Shown here: positions 8,518-19,131 of the stretch, piece by piece
Layout of the letters: each line of letters starts with the position of its first letter
How positions within the stretch are numbered: position 1 is the first letter of the stretch
NCBI GenBank assembly: GCA_034522055.1
Contig: JAXHLS010000002.1
Coordinates: forward strand, 930,001-994,000
DNA length: 64,000 nt
Reading direction: 5' to 3'
Source: Gammaproteobacteria bacterium
GTDB lineage: Bacteria > Pseudomonadota > Gammaproteobacteria > JAABTG01
Program-made: the position numbers and the translations under genes
Notes under the pieces: generated by a model
Told to the model about the DNA's origin: nothing
What the model saw: the letters and a program-made list of their open reading frames with translations, nothing else
The model's database searches: none

Positions 8518-9927
8518 CTATTCCGCCAGCAGTTCCCGCACGTCCACGAAGTGGCCGGCGACGGCGGCGGCGGCGGCCATGGCGGGGCTCACCAGGTGAG
8601 TGCGCCCGCCCTGGCCCTGGCGGCCCTCGAAGTTGCGATTGGAGGTGGAGGCGCAGCGCTCGCCGGGCTCCAGGCGATCGGCATTCATGGCCAGGCACAT
8701 GGAGCAGCCGGGCTCGCGCCACTGGAAGCCCGCGTCCAGGAATACCTGGTCCAGCCCCTCCGCCTCGGCCGCGGCCTTCACGGGACCGGAGCCCGGGACC
8801 ACCATGGCCAGCTTGATGTTGGGGGCCACCCGCCGGCCCCGGATCACCGCGGCCGCTTCCCTCAGGTCCTCGATGCGGGAGTTGGTACAGGAGCCGATGA
8901 ACACCTTGTCCAGGGGGATGTCCGCCAGGGCCGTGCCCGGTGCCAGGTCCATGTAGGCCTGGGCCCGGCTCCAGCCCTCGGCCTTCACCGGGTCCGGCGC
9001 GGCGGCGGGATCGGGCACACGGCCATCCACCGGCAGCACCATCTCCGGCGAGGTGCCCCAACTCACGTAGGGCTTGAGGGCGGTGGCGTCGAGATGGATC
9101 TCGCGATCGAACTCCGCCCCCGGGTCGCTGTGCAGCTTGGACCAGGCGGCCACGGCGGCCTCCCATGACTCACCCGTGGGCGCATAGCGCCGCCCGCGCA
9201 CGTAGTCCACGGTGGTCTCGTCCACCGCCACCATGCCGGCCCGCGCCCCCGCCTCGATACTCATGTTGCAGATGGTCATGCGGCCTTCCATGGACAGGGC
9301 CTGGATGGCCGTCCCGGCGAACTCGATGGCATAGCCGGTACCGCCCGCCGTGCCCATCTCGCCGATGATCGCGAGGATGATGTCCTTGGCGTAGACCCCC
9401 GGCCCCAGGCGGCCGCCCACCACCACCCGCATGTTCTTCGACTTGGACTGCACCAGGCACTGGGTGGCCAGGGCGTGCTCCACCTCCGAGGTGCCGATGC
9501 CGAAGGCCAGGGCCCCCAGGGCGCCGTGGGTGGAGGTATGGGAGTCGCCGCACACCACGGTCATGCCCGGCAGGGTCGCCCCCTGCTCGGGGCCGATGAC
9601 GTGGACGATGCCCTGGCGCGGGTCCCCCATAAGGAATTCCGTGATGCCAAAGCTGCGGCAGTTGGCGTCGAGAGTCTCCACCTGGAGGCGCGATACCGGA
9701 TCGGCGATGCCCCGGGCCCGATCGGTAGTGGGTACGTTGTGGTCCGCCGTGGCCAGGTTGGCGGCGGCCCGCCACGGCTGGCGACCGGCCAGGCGCAGCC
9801 CCTCGAAGGCCTGGGGCGAGGTGACCTCGTGGATGAGCTGGCGGTCGATATAGATGAGGCTGGTACCGTCCTCGTTCTCCCGCACCACGTGGGCGTCCCA
9901 GAGTTTGTCGTAGAGGGTCTTGGGCAT
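8518..9927 (-). CDS. leuC: 3-isopropylmalate dehydratase large subunit
   Basis: LeuC is the [4Fe-4S] subunit of isopropylmalate isomerase in leucine synthesis. The aconitase-family signatures are present: [25 protein letters not shown], the cluster cysteine in [14 protein letters not shown], and the late C-x2-C motif in [10 protein letters not shown]. The ATG at 9927 gives the family start [15 protein letters not shown] and 469 residues; the longer frame is translated repeat DNA. The small-subunit gene leuD, usually immediately downstream, is absent; a palindromic repeat and a convergent gene follow instead. Confidence 0.95.
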   Translation of the reverse strand: MPKTLYDKLWDAHVVRENEDGTSLIYIDRQLIHEVTSPQAFEGLRLAGRQPWRAAANLATADHNVPTTDRARGIADPVSRLQVETLDANCRSFGITEFLMGDPRQGIVHVIGPEQGATLPGMTVVCGDSHTSTHGALGALAFGIGTSEVEHALATQCLVQSKSKNMRVVVGGRLGPGVYAKDIILAIIGEMGTAGGTGYAIEFAGTAIQALSMEGRMTICNMSIEAGARAGMVAVDETTVDYVRGRRYAPTGESWEAAVAAWSKLHSDPGAEFDREIHLDATALKPYVSWGTSPEMVLPVDGRVPDPAAAPDPVKAEGWSRAQAYMDLAPGTALADIPLDKVFIGSCTNSRIEDLREAAAVIRGRRVAPNIKLAMVVPGSGPVKAAAEAEGLDQVFLDAGFQWREPGCSMCLAMNADRLEPGERCASTSNRNFEGRQGQGGRTHLVSPAMAAAAAVAGHFVDVRELLAE

Positions 9928-10000
9928 GGGGGCTCTGCTGGCGTTGGGGAGACGGATGGGTGGGGGATTATAGCAGCGGTGGGGTGGGGGAATGAGATAA

Positions 10001-10158
10001 AGTGAATAGTGAATGGTGAATAGTGAATAGAAAAAGCGGGGCCGTGGTGGATCCTTGAGACAATCGGCATGCAAAAGGTTAACACTCGAGCGCGAAAAGG
10101 TTGGCAGGGTGTCTGCCCAACCATTCACCATTCACTGTTAACTGTTCACTATTCACTC
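10001..10158. repeat. Paired inverted GTGAATA/G arrays (locus 2)
   Basis: Tandem GTGAATA/GTGAATG copies at 10001-10030 are mirrored by reverse-complement copies at about 10121-10158, around a core of about 90 bases. The right array contains the stop codon and last codons (VSE) of the MFS gene. The structure separates that gene from leuC on the same strand. Confidence 0.85.
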
Positions 10159-11306
10159 ACTTCTTTATCTATCCACCCCCACACCACCAGCAGGCCAATG
10201 AGGCAGGCGGCGGCGGCGGTGAGGTAGGTGGCGGTGGGGCCCACGGTCTCCCAGGCGTGGCCAGCCAGATAGCTGCCCGCGGCGCCGCCGGCGCCGAAGC
10301 TGACGCTGCTGTAGAGGGCCTGGCCGCGGCCCTGGTTGCGGCCCACGAAATAGCGGTGGATGAGCTGGATGCCGACGGCGTGATAGAGGCCGAAGCTGGC
10401 GGCATGGAGCAGTTGGGCCGCCACCAGGAACGGCCAGTGGGCGGCCAGGGTGCCGATGACGACCCAGCGCAGGGTGGTGAGGACGAAGGTGACCAGAAAC
10501 AGGGCGCGCAGGGTGTAACGCCGCACCAGGCGGTGCATGTAGATGAACAGCACCACCTCCGCCAGAACCCCCAGGGCCCACAGCTGGCCGATGGTGGCAC
10601 CGCGATATCCCAACTCATCGAGGTGGATGGAATAAAAGGAATAGTAAGGCCCGTGGCTGCCCTGGATGAGGAAACAGGCCACCAGCAGGGCCAGTACCCG
10701 GGGCCGGCGCAACACCCGGGAGAGGCCGTCGTGGGGGGGATGCTCCGCCGTCGCCCGGTGCTCCGGCGACACCAGGGCGGCCACCCAGATCCCCACCAGC
10801 AGTCCCAGCACCACCTGGGGCATGAGGCCCACGCCCACCCGATCGAGCAGGGGCCCCAGGGACACCACTGCGACGATGAAGCCCACCGAGCCCCACACCC
10901 GGACGTGGGTATAGCGGTGGGTGTCCTGACCCAGCTGGTTGAGGGTGTTAGCCTCGAACTGGGGCAGGGCCGCGTTCCAGAAGAAGCTGAAGGTGGCCAT
11001 CACCAGGGCCAGGGGCCAGTAGCCGCTCACCAGGAAGATGCCGGCGAAGCACACCGCGGCCAGGGCCGAGGCCACCCGCACGATGAACATGCCGCGGCCC
11101 CAGCGGTCCGCAATCCACCCCCAGATGAAGGGCGCCACCATCTTGGTGGCCATGAGGATGGCCAGCAGTTCACCGATCTCCGACGACGAGTACCCCAGGG
11201 ACTTCAGATAGAGGCCCCAATAGGGCACCAGAGCGCCGAGGACGGCGAAGTAGAACAGGTAGAAATTGGAGAACCGCCAGTACGGAAAGGCGTTGCCGGA
11301 CACCAC
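10149..11306 (-). CDS. Major facilitator superfamily permease (HcaT-like/MFS_1-like)
   Basis: A 385-residue inner-membrane protein with about twelve hydrophobic segments. The loop 2-3 signature GWIADRWGRG is present, as is the RVWGSVGF motif typical of the HcaT/LacY-like MFS_1 group. HcaT homologues are linked to import of aromatic acids such as 3-phenylpropionate, but the substrate here is unknown. It sits 13 bases after aroC on the same strand, an arrangement I have seen in other gammaproteobacteria. Its 3' end is made of repeat DNA. Confidence 0.8.
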   Translation of the reverse strand: MVSGNAFPYWRFSNFYLFYFAVLGALVPYWGLYLKSLGYSSSEIGELLAILMATKMVAPFIWGWIADRWGRGMFIVRVASALAAVCFAGIFLVSGYWPLALVMATFSFFWNAALPQFEANTLNQLGQDTHRYTHVRVWGSVGFIVAVVSLGPLLDRVGVGLMPQVVLGLLVGIWVAALVSPEHRATAEHPPHDGLSRVLRRPRVLALLVACFLIQGSHGPYYSFYSIHLDELGYRGATIGQLWALGVLAEVVLFIYMHRLVRRYTLRALFLVTFVLTTLRWVVIGTLAAHWPFLVAAQLLHAASFGLYHAVGIQLIHRYFVGRNQGRGQALYSSVSFGAGGAAGSYLAGHAWETVGPTATYLTAAAACLIGLLVVWGWIDKEVSE

Positions 11307-11319
11307 GGTGCGGCGGCCG

Positions 11320-12420
11320 TCAGCCGGCGCTGGCGGGGATGATCGGCGTGGCCGATTGCACCTCGGCGTTCTGGCCGCGCTGGCGCAGCAGGTGGTCCAT
11401 GATCACCATGGCCATGGCGGCCTCGGCGATGGGGGTCGCCCGGATCCCCACGCAGGGGTCGTGACGGCCCTTGGTGACCACCTCCACGGCGTTGCCGTGG
11501 ACATCCACGCTGCGCCCCGGCAGGCGGAGACTGGAGGTGGGTTTGAGGGCGATGCTGGCGACGATATCCTGGCCACTGGAGATGCCGCCGAGGACGCCGC
11601 CGGCGTGGTTGGACAGGAAACCCGCGGGCGTCATCTCGTCGCGATGCTCCGTGCCCTTCTGCTCGACCGCCGCGAAGCCGGCACCGATCTCCACCCCCTT
11701 GACGGCGTTGATGGCCATGAGGGCCTTGGCGAGATCCGCATCCAGGCGGTCGAAGATGGGTTCGCCGAGACCCGGCGACACCCCTGTGGCCACCACCGTG
11801 ACCCGGGCGCCGATGGAGTTGCCCTCCTTGCGCAGGGCGTCCATGTAGGCCTCGAGTTCGGGTACCCGGGCGGCGTCGGGAAAGAAGAAGGGGTTGTCCT
11901 CCACCACCTCCCAATCGAAGCTTTGGGGGCGGATGGGGCCGAGTTGGGCCACGTAGCCACGGATGCGGATGCCGTGGCGATCCGCCAAGTACTTCCTGGC
12001 CACCGCGCCGGCCGCCACCCGCAGGGCCGTCTCACGGGCCGACGAGCGGCCGCCGCCGCGGTAATCGCGCACTCCATACTTCTGGGTGTAAGTGTAATCC
12101 GCATGGCCGGGCCGGAACTTCTCGGCGATGTCGCCGTAGTCCTTGGAGCGCTGATCCACGTTGTCGATGATGAGGCCGATGGGGGTGCCGGTGGTACGAC
12201 CCTCGAACACGCCGGACAGGATGCGCACCGCGTCGGGCTCGCGGCGCTGGGTAGTATGACGGGTCTTGCCGGGCCGGCGCCGCTCGAGATCGTGCTGGAT
12301 GTCCGCCTCCGACAGTTCGAGGCCGGGCGGGCAGCCGTCGATGATGCCCCCGATGGCGGGACCGTGGCTCTCGCCAAAGGTGGTGAGAGTGAACAGGATA
12401 CCGGTGGTGTTTCCAGACAT
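11320..12420 (-). CDS. aroC: Chorismate synthase
   Basis: AroC makes chorismate from EPSP using reduced FMN, the last shikimate step. Family motifs are clear: [19 protein letters not shown] near the start, [21 protein letters not shown] and [17 protein letters not shown]-like text near the end. The ATG at 12420 gives [20 protein letters not shown] and 366 residues, the normal length. The in-frame extension to 12813 is translated REP sequence. prmB, often directly upstream of aroC, is here about 25 kb away at 37.9 kb. Confidence 0.96.
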   Translation of the reverse strand: MSGNTTGILFTLTTFGESHGPAIGGIIDGCPPGLELSEADIQHDLERRRPGKTRHTTQRREPDAVRILSGVFEGRTTGTPIGLIIDNVDQRSKDYGDIAEKFRPGHADYTYTQKYGVRDYRGGGRSSARETALRVAAGAVARKYLADRHGIRIRGYVAQLGPIRPQSFDWEVVEDNPFFFPDAARVPELEAYMDALRKEGNSIGARVTVVATGVSPGLGEPIFDRLDADLAKALMAINAVKGVEIGAGFAAVEQKGTEHRDEMTPAGFLSNHAGGVLGGISSGQDIVASIALKPTSSLRLPGRSVDVHGNAVEVVTKGRHDPCVGIRATPIAEAAMAMVIMDHLLRQRGQNAEVQSATPIIPASAG

Positions 12421-12507
12421 CGGGCTATTGTAGCGGCCCCGGCGCCCGGAAGGCAGCATTGGAATTGCAAGGGTTCCGGGCTGGAGGCGTCCGTTCCTGT
12501 GGCACGG

Positions 12508-12767
12508 CTGTAGGTCGGGATTCATCCCGACATGAAAGCCCGCCGCGCGCACCACGGGCCGGGACGGAATCCGCACCGTCGGCTGTCGGGCTGAAGCCCG
12601 ACCTACAGCCCGACCTACAAACACCCCCCACCGCTCGTTCCCGGGGCACGACTGTAGGTCGGGATTCATCCCGACATTAAACCCCGCCGCACGCACCTCG
12701 GCCGGGACGGAACCGCCCGCGGGCTGTCGGGCTGAAGCCCGACCTACAGCCCGACCTACAACCCGGC
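12508..12767. repeat. Two REPIN-like palindromic doublets
   Basis: The 431-base gap between aroC and the hydrolase holds two copies of a composite unit of about 95 bp. Each has GTCGGGATTCATCCCGAC, a GC-rich core of about 50 bases, then GTCGGGCTGAAGCCCGAC, with GTAGG/CCTAC at the outer ends. Such inverted pairs resemble REPIN elements spread by RAYT transposases; no RAYT gene is in the window. Other copies lie at 28.4, 44.2 and 55.3-55.8 kb. Confidence 0.85.
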
Positions 12768-12851
12768 CTGCAAGCGAGGCCCGTTCCCCGCACGGGCACC
12801 GGGGGGTTAGCATGTGGGGTCATCCCTTTCCCCCGCCGCAGGAGGACCACC

Positions 12852-13592
12852 ATGGCCATCAAGACCCACACCATCGAATACCACCACGACGACACCCTGC
12901 TGGAGGGCCTCATGGCCTGGGACGATGCCGCAGCCGCACCCCGCCCCGGGGTGCTGGTGGCCCCGGTGTGGGCGGGCCGCAACGCCCAGGCGGACCACAA
13001 GGCCGAGGCCCTGGCGGCCCTGGGCTATGTGGGCTTCGCCCTCGACATGTATGGCAAGGGCGTGCTGGGCAACAGCATCGACGAGAATGCCCGCCTGATG
13101 CAGCCGTTCGTGGATGATCGGGCCCTGCTCCAGCAGCGTATGCAAAGAGCCCTCGACGTCATGCGCGCCCAGGACCAGGTGGACGACACCCGCACCGCCG
13201 CAATCGGCTTCTGCTTCGGCGGCATGTGCGTGCTGGACCTGGCACGCTCGGGGGCCGAGATCGGCGGCGTAGTGAGTTTCCATGGCCTGCTCAAGGCCCC
13301 GGGCAACACGGCGGGCACCGCCATCAAGGCCAAGGTCCTGGCCCTGCACGGTCACGACGACCCCCTGGCGCCGCCGCAGGACGTGCTGGCCCTGGAGCAG
13401 GAACTCACGGCGGCCGGCGCCGACTGGCAGGTCCATGTCTATGGCCACGCCATGCATGCCTTTACCAACCCCGCCGCCAATGACCGGGACTTCGGCACCG
13501 TCTACCAGCCGGATGCCGACCGCCGCTCGTGGCGCAGCATGGAAGACTTCCTCGCGGAGGTGCTCGGGGCGGAGGTGCCCGGACCCGCCTGA
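12852..13592 (+). CDS. Dienelactone hydrolase family protein
   Basis: A 246-residue alpha/beta hydrolase with the dienelactone-hydrolase triad: nucleophile Cys in GFCFGGMC, Asp in LHGHDDPLAPP and His in YGHAMHAFTNP. Classical members open dienelactones in chloroaromatic breakdown. There is no signal peptide. A strong AGGAGG-like site (CAGGAGGACCACC) precedes the ATG. It is nine bases upstream of the IclR-RidA gene and co-directional with the aminophenol cassette, so a role in ring-cleavage metabolism is plausible but not proven. Confidence 0.85.
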   Translation: MAIKTHTIEYHHDDTLLEGLMAWDDAAAAPRPGVLVAPVWAGRNAQADHKAEALAALGYVGFALDMYGKGVLGNSIDENARLMQPFVDDRALLQQRMQRALDVMRAQDQVDDTRTAAIGFCFGGMCVLDLARSGAEIGGVVSFHGLLKAPGNTAGTAIKAKVLALHGHDDPLAPPQDVLALEQELTAAGADWQVHVYGHAMHAFTNPAANDRDFGTVYQPDADRRSWRSMEDFLAEVLGAEVPGPA

Positions 13593-13601
13593 GGCCCGGC
13601 C

Positions 13602-14780
13602 ATGGCCACCCCCAGGAACGCCTCCGTCCAGAAGGCCTTCCAGATCCTGGAAGTCTTCGCCCCCGCCGGTTGTCAGCTCACCGCCACCGAGGTGGCGAGC
13701 CGCACCGCCATGACGGTGGCTACCGCCCACCGCTTCCTCCTCACCCTGGAGCACCTGGGAGTGGTGTCCCGGGCCGGCGGCAACCGCTTCCAGCTCGGCA
13801 CCCTGCTGGCGGAACTGGGGGACCGGGTGGAGCACGACAAGCTCATGGCCCGCATCGCTCAGTCCCACGTAGATACCCTGACGGCCCGCCTGGGTGGGGC
13901 CGTGGCGGCGGCGGTCCTGAGCGGCCGCAAGGCCATCCAGATGGCCATGAGCCACGGTCCGGCGGCCGGCGCCGGGGAGCCCCCGGACCCCCGCCTGCCG
14001 GTGCACTGTACGGCCGCCGGCAAGGTGCTTCTGGCGGGCCTGCGGCCCGCCATGCTGGAGACCATCCTCGAAGACTTGGAGCTTACCGCCTACACCCCCC
14101 GCACGGTAACCGACGGGGTCGCCCTGCGGGCGGAACTGGAGACGGTCAGGGCCCGCGGCTGGGCCCTGGAGGACGCCGAGTTCGCCGCCGACACCCGCGG
14201 CCTCGCGGTGCCCATCCTGGACGCCCATGACCGGGTGGTGGCGGCACTAGCGGTGACCGCGGCACAGCACGAGATGGGCGATGCGGAAATGGAGCGCTGC
14301 CGGGAAGATCTGGCCCACCACGCGGCCCAGATCCACCGCGAACTCTACATGGAGAACAAGGTCCTGCCCACCAAGGCCCGGCCGCGGGGAAACTTCCCCC
14401 ATGCCAAGCGCATCGGCGACCTGATCCTGGTATCCGGCACCAGCGCCCGCCAGCCCGACGACACCTTCCCCGGCGTCTCTCCGGGGGCCGACGGCGTGCC
14501 TGTCTTCGACTTCCGTATTCAGGCACGAGCCACCCTGACCAATCTCTTCGACATCGTCGCCAGTTTCGGCGCCGCCCGCGAGGACATCGTGGAAATCCAG
14601 GCCTTCCTGGTGGGCATGAAGCACTACGATGCCTTCAACGAGGTCTACGGCGAGTTCTACGACCGGAGCGGCCCGACCCGCACCACCGTGGGGGTGAGCG
14701 AACTCCCCCACCCCCATCAGTTGCTGATGTTGAAGGCCATGGCCTACAAGCCCGCCCACACCTCCCGAGGGACCCTGTGA
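13602..14780 (+). CDS. IclR-family regulator fused to a RidA (YjgF/2-aminomuconate-deaminase-like) domain
   Basis: Residues 1 to about 70 form the IclR winged helix-turn-helix (VASRTAMTVATAHRFLLTLEHLGVV). About 75-250 form the IclR ligand-binding domain (CTAAGKVLLAGL; VTDGVALRAELETVRARGWALEDAEF). About 255-385 form a RidA domain similar along its length to the separate RidA protein 176 bases downstream ([36 protein letters not shown]). No stop or frameshift separates the halves. An internal ATG at 14349 lacks a convincing ribosome site. Arg360 of the RidA pocket is kept, but the glutamate found in VEMKAIA of the neighbour (Glu130) is Met376. I infer a regulator with an added imine/enamine-binding sensor. 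Confidence 0.85.
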   Translation: MATPRNASVQKAFQILEVFAPAGCQLTATEVASRTAMTVATAHRFLLTLEHLGVVSRAGGNRFQLGTLLAELGDRVEHDKLMARIAQSHVDTLTARLGGAVAAAVLSGRKAIQMAMSHGPAAGAGEPPDPRLPVHCTAAGKVLLAGLRPAMLETILEDLELTAYTPRTVTDGVALRAELETVRARGWALEDAEFAADTRGLAVPILDAHDRVVAALAVTAAQHEMGDAEMERCREDLAHHAAQIHRELYMENKVLPTKARPRGNFPHAKRIGDLILVSGTSARQPDDTFPGVSPGADGVPVFDFRIQARATLTNLFDIVASFGAAREDIVEIQAFLVGMKHYDAFNEVYGEFYDRSGPTRTTVGVSELPHPHQLLMLKAMAYKPAHTSRGTL

Positions 14781-14837
14781 TGACGGATGACACCACAGGC
14801 CCGGCCCGTGCCGTGACACCCGAGGTTTGCCCGGATG

Positions 14838-14887
14838 GAAAAAATTCTCAATAAATTAGATTTTTTTCTTGATATATAAGATTTTTA
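14838..14887 (+). promoter_or_regulatory. AT-rich promoter/operator candidate before the ridA-amnBA genes
   Basis: An AT-rich island in otherwise GC-rich DNA contains two direct repeats, TTAGATTTTTT (from 14856) and AAGATTTTTA (from 14878). A TTGATA hexamer lies at 14869, but no good -10 follows at 17 bases. It lies between the fusion regulator and the ring-cleavage genes, so it is the natural place for that regulator to bind. Function is inferred. Confidence 0.45.
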
Positions 14888-14956
14888 CCCGCTAGACTCC
14901 TCCAAAAGCCTCTGCCCCCATGGGCAGGGTGAACCGGCGCGACGAGGCGGAAGACG

Positions 14957-16331
<1,375 letters not shown>

Positions 16332-16341
16332 GGAGCAGTCC

Positions 16342-17166
16342 ATGCCCATCGTCTCCGCTTTCCTGGTACCCGGCAGCCCGCTGCTGATGCTCAAACCCGA
16401 CAACCCCCCGTGGCGGGAGCTGGTGGCGGCCTATGGCGAAGCCGGCGAGATCCTGGCGGCCTCCAAACCGGACGTCATCGCCATCTACTCCACCCAGTGG
16501 ATGGCGGTGCTCGACGAGCTGTGGCAGACCCGCCCCCGCGTGGCGGGAGAGCACGTGGACGAGAACTGGCACGAGTACGGCGTCATGCCCTTCGACATGC
16601 ATATCGACACCGAACTCACCACGGCCTGCATCGAACGCACCAATGAATTCGGCATACGCTCCAAGGGTGTGGACTACGACCAGTTCCCGGTGGACTCCGG
16701 CACCATCACAGCCACCCATTTCCTCAATCCCCAACTCAATCCCCAAGGCCGGCTGCCCCTGGTGATCGCCGCCAACAACCTCTACCACGACGGTGCCGTC
16801 ACCGAACGGCTGGCGGCCACCGTGCGCCAACAGGCGGATGCCCTGGGCCGGCGCGTCGCCCTGGTGGGGGTGGGGGGCCTGTCCGGCACCATCTTCCGGG
16901 ACGACATCGACCCCGGCGCAGACCACGTGGCCTCGCCGGCGGACGACGAGGAGAACCGGCGCATGCTGGACCTCATAGCCGCCGGCGACGCCGCTGCGGT
17001 GCGGGCGGCCCTGCCCGCCTATGCCCGCGCCGCCAAGGCGGACATGGGTTTCAAGCACATGTCCTGGCTGCTGGGCGGCCTGGGCGACGGCTACGCATCC
17101 GCCCGAGTCCTGGGCTACGGGCCCACCTGGGGGGCGGGCTCCGCCGTGGTGGCCTTCACGCCCTGA
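16342..17166 (+). CDS. amnA: 2-aminophenol 1,6-dioxygenase, non-catalytic alpha subunit
   Basis: A 274-residue LigB-fold protein, the usual partner of AmnB in a mixed oligomer. It parallels the beta subunit but lacks its metal ligands; for example LAPHPP of beta corresponds to LVPGSP here. Both keep similar secondary features (VIAANNLYHDG; HMSWLLGGLGDG). It ends the operon: a strong factor-independent terminator follows 140 bases downstream. No genes for later steps (semialdehyde dehydrogenase, decarboxylase, hydratase, aldolase) follow. Confidence 0.82.
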   Translation: MPIVSAFLVPGSPLLMLKPDNPPWRELVAAYGEAGEILAASKPDVIAIYSTQWMAVLDELWQTRPRVAGEHVDENWHEYGVMPFDMHIDTELTTACIERTNEFGIRSKGVDYDQFPVDSGTITATHFLNPQLNPQGRLPLVIAANNLYHDGAVTERLAATVRQQADALGRRVALVGVGGLSGTIFRDDIDPGADHVASPADDEENRRMLDLIAAGDAAAVRAALPAYARAAKADMGFKHMSWLLGGLGDGYASARVLGYGPTWGAGSAVVAFTP

Positions 17167-17305
17167 ATTTAAAGGGGAGCACCGAAAAGTCAGCGCTCCC
17201 CAAGGAGCCCACGGATGGACCGCCGCACCACCGCAACCGAACGAAGCCAGGAAAGACTCCGTTCATTGCGTACCCAGTCCCTGAGTCCAGAGGGGATGCA
17301 GCACC

Positions 17306-17342
17306 ACGGCCGGGGCCGGGGCCGGATGCCCCGGCCGTTTTT
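17306..17342 (+). terminator. Factor-independent terminator of the amn operon
   Basis: ACGGCCGGGGC (17306-17316) pairs perfectly with GCCCCGGCCGT (17328-17338) across an 11-base loop and is followed by a T run. It is the clearest hairpin terminator downstream of amnA. Confidence 0.9.
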
Positions 17343-17363
17343 GTCCAACCCATCACCGAATTT

Positions 17364-17527
17364 CTTTACTCTCGCCAAGACGCGAGGTTCGCCAGGATTT
17401 CTGGAGAGCAGCACCCCCAATATCCCGACCCGATGGGAAGAACGGTGCCAGGCGACCGCGCCGGTGGGTGGCGTAGCAAGAGTACCGACCCACAGAACCT
17501 TGGCGCGCTTTGCGCCTTGACGAGAGA
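17364..17527. repeat. Inverted pair of B-type CGCCAAG repeats
   Basis: CTCTCGCCAAGACGCGAGG-like sequence near 17368 is mirrored near 17497-17527 (CTTGGCGCGC...GCGCCTTGACGAGAG) around about 100 bases of unrecognised sequence. It is the same motif family as the nested palindrome at 8146-8499. Together with the terminator it accounts for most of the 432-base gap before the rhomboid gene; the rest holds nothing I recognise. Confidence 0.65.
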
Positions 17528-17598
17528 TCCAGGATCGGTGGGTTGAACAGGGCACAAAGGTCCGCCACCTTTGATGGACGCCCGCTCGAGGATCCAAC

Positions 17599-18222
17599 GT
17601 GCACGAGGAATACGCCCCCCGCCCCTTGCGGCCCGCCTTCGTCAAGACGGCCCTGATGGTGGCGCTGCTGTGGGCCGTCTGGCTGGCCGATCAACTGTTC
17701 GATCTGCACCTGGCACGCTTCGGCGTGCGGCCCGGCGAGATCACGGGTTTGCTGGGGGTGGTCACTGCCCCCTTCATCCACGGCGACTTCGCACACATCT
17801 TCGCCAATACCCTGCCGCTCCTCCTCCTCGGGGGTGCCCTGCTGTGGGCCTATCCCCGCGCCGCCCCGTGGGTGGTACTGCTGGTGGTGCTGGGCTCGGG
17901 TCTCGGCACCTGGCTGCTGGCGCGGCCGGCCTACCACTTCGGTGCCAGCGGCCTCACCCACGGCCTCATGATGTTCCTGTTCGTGGCCGGCATCCTGCGT
18001 CGCGACCGGCCTTCCATCGTGGTGGCCATGCTCACCTTCTTCCTCTACGGCGGGATGATCGCCAGCATCTTTCCCCAGGAACCAGGTATTTCTTTCGAGA
18101 TGCACCTGTTCGGCTTCGCCGCCGGGTTCATCGTGGCCCTGGCCCTGTACCGCATGGACCCGCCACCACCGCGCAAGAGATACGCCTGGGAAGACGAGGA
18201 CGAGGAGGATGGGCCATCATGA
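17599..18222 (+). CDS. Rhomboid-family intramembrane serine protease
   Basis: A 207-residue polytopic membrane protein with the rhomboid core: HIFANTLPLLLLGG (conserved His and Asn of TM2), the nucleophile Ser117 in HFGASGLTHG (GxSG), and the catalytic His169 in FEMHLFGFAAG. It ends in an acidic cytosolic tail (EDEDEED). GTG at 17599 is the start. The natural substrates are unknown. It stands alone between a terminator and the methyltransferase gene. Confidence 0.85.
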   Translation: MHEEYAPRPLRPAFVKTALMVALLWAVWLADQLFDLHLARFGVRPGEITGLLGVVTAPFIHGDFAHIFANTLPLLLLGGALLWAYPRAAPWVVLLVVLGSGLGTWLLARPAYHFGASGLTHGLMMFLFVAGILRRDRPSIVVAMLTFFLYGGMIASIFPQEPGISFEMHLFGFAAGFIVALALYRMDPPPPRKRYAWEDEDEEDGPS

Positions 18223-18351
18223 GGCGGGCGCCCTGCCGGCAGGGCGGGTGAGCACCGGCCCCGTTACCGCTATGATGGCCTCGTCCGGGGCGACGTCGCC
18301 CCGGAGGGAGAATTTTTCGACCTCAGGGCGGCCAACTGGTAAATTCCGGGC

Positions 18352-18957
18352 ATGGACAAAAACAACTCTTCTTTTATGGGCCTGAACGGCCGCATGGCGT
18401 TTTTCACCGAGTTCCTGCGCCACCCCCTGCAGGTGGGCTCGGTGATTCCCAGTTCGCGATTCCTGGAGCGCCGCATCGTGGCGGCCGCCGGCATTGCCAT
18501 GGCCCGCACGGTGGTGGAACTCGGGCCCGGCACCGGCGGCACCACCCGCGCCATGTTGCGAGCCATGCCCGGTGATGGCAGGCTCCTCAGCATCGAACTG
18601 AACCCACGACTGCACCGCCTGCAGCAGCACATCGAGGATGAACGACTCATCGCGCACCTCGGCAGCGCCTGCGATCTGGAAGAGATCATCGCTTCTTATG
18701 GTCTGGGGGCGCCGGATGCGGTGGTGTCGGGGATCCCCTTCTCCACCATGAGCGCCGAGGCCGGCACAGGCGTCATCGAGGCCGTATCCTCCGTCCTTGC
18801 ACCCGGGGGGCGCTTCGTGGCCTACCAGTGGAGCGGGCGGGTGGGGACCCTGTGCGAGCCGAGGTTGGGCCGCGGCGAGGCCGCCATGGAGCTGCGCAAT
18901 ATCCCGCCCATGCGGGTATATCAGTGGGAGAATCGCGCCGGCGAGCCGGCTCTGTAA
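18352..18957 (+). CDS. SAM-dependent methyltransferase, phospholipid N-methyltransferase-like (PmtA type)
   Basis: The 201-residue protein has a class I SAM motif (VVELGPGTGGTTRAML) and the acidic loop LSIELNPRL. It has the PmtA-like overall order starting with FFTEFLRHPLQVGSVIPSS, which matches the amphipathic N-terminus of bacterial phospholipid N-methyltransferases and related rRNA-dimethylase-like proteins. Such enzymes methylate phosphatidylethanolamine at the membrane. The neighbouring rhomboid and CPBP membrane proteins do not clarify its substrate. Confidence 0.7.
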   Translation: MDKNNSSFMGLNGRMAFFTEFLRHPLQVGSVIPSSRFLERRIVAAAGIAMARTVVELGPGTGGTTRAMLRAMPGDGRLLSIELNPRLHRLQQHIEDERLIAHLGSACDLEEIIASYGLGAPDAVVSGIPFSTMSAEAGTGVIEAVSSVLAPGGRFVAYQWSGRVGTLCEPRLGRGEAAMELRNIPPMRVYQWENRAGEPAL

Positions 18958-19044
18958 GCCTCGGATACGCGGCACGGGAGAGCCGTGGGAGGGCTTGGCC
19001 CCGCCAGCGACCCGGGTAGGTGACGCGGGTGACCGGAAGGAGGT

Positions 19045-19120
19045 CCCGGCACGGCTTGAGCCGTGCCGGGCTTCGCCCCTTCGACTCTTAGATGGGTCGA
19101 AGGGATGGGTCGAAGGGGCG
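19045..19120. terminator. Two strong hairpins between methyltransferase and cold-shock genes
   Basis: CCCGGCACGGCT (19045-19056) pairs with AGCCGTGCCGGG (19059-19070). CGCCCCTTCGAC (19074-19085) pairs with GTCGAAGGGGCG (19109-19120). They lie between two convergent genes and could stop both transcripts. No T run follows, so a transcript-stabilising or attenuating role is equally possible. Confidence 0.6.
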
Positions 19121-19131
19121 TTTCAGCTGGT

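Noticed and set aside
17215-17520. 101-residue frame after amnA
   Set aside because: It runs through the perfect terminator hairpin and a dispersed repeat, so it is unlikely to be a gene.
18230-18245. GCCCTGCCGGCAGGGC palindrome after the rhomboid gene
   Set aside because: Possible hairpin, but no T run and it is short; not enough to call a terminator or operator.
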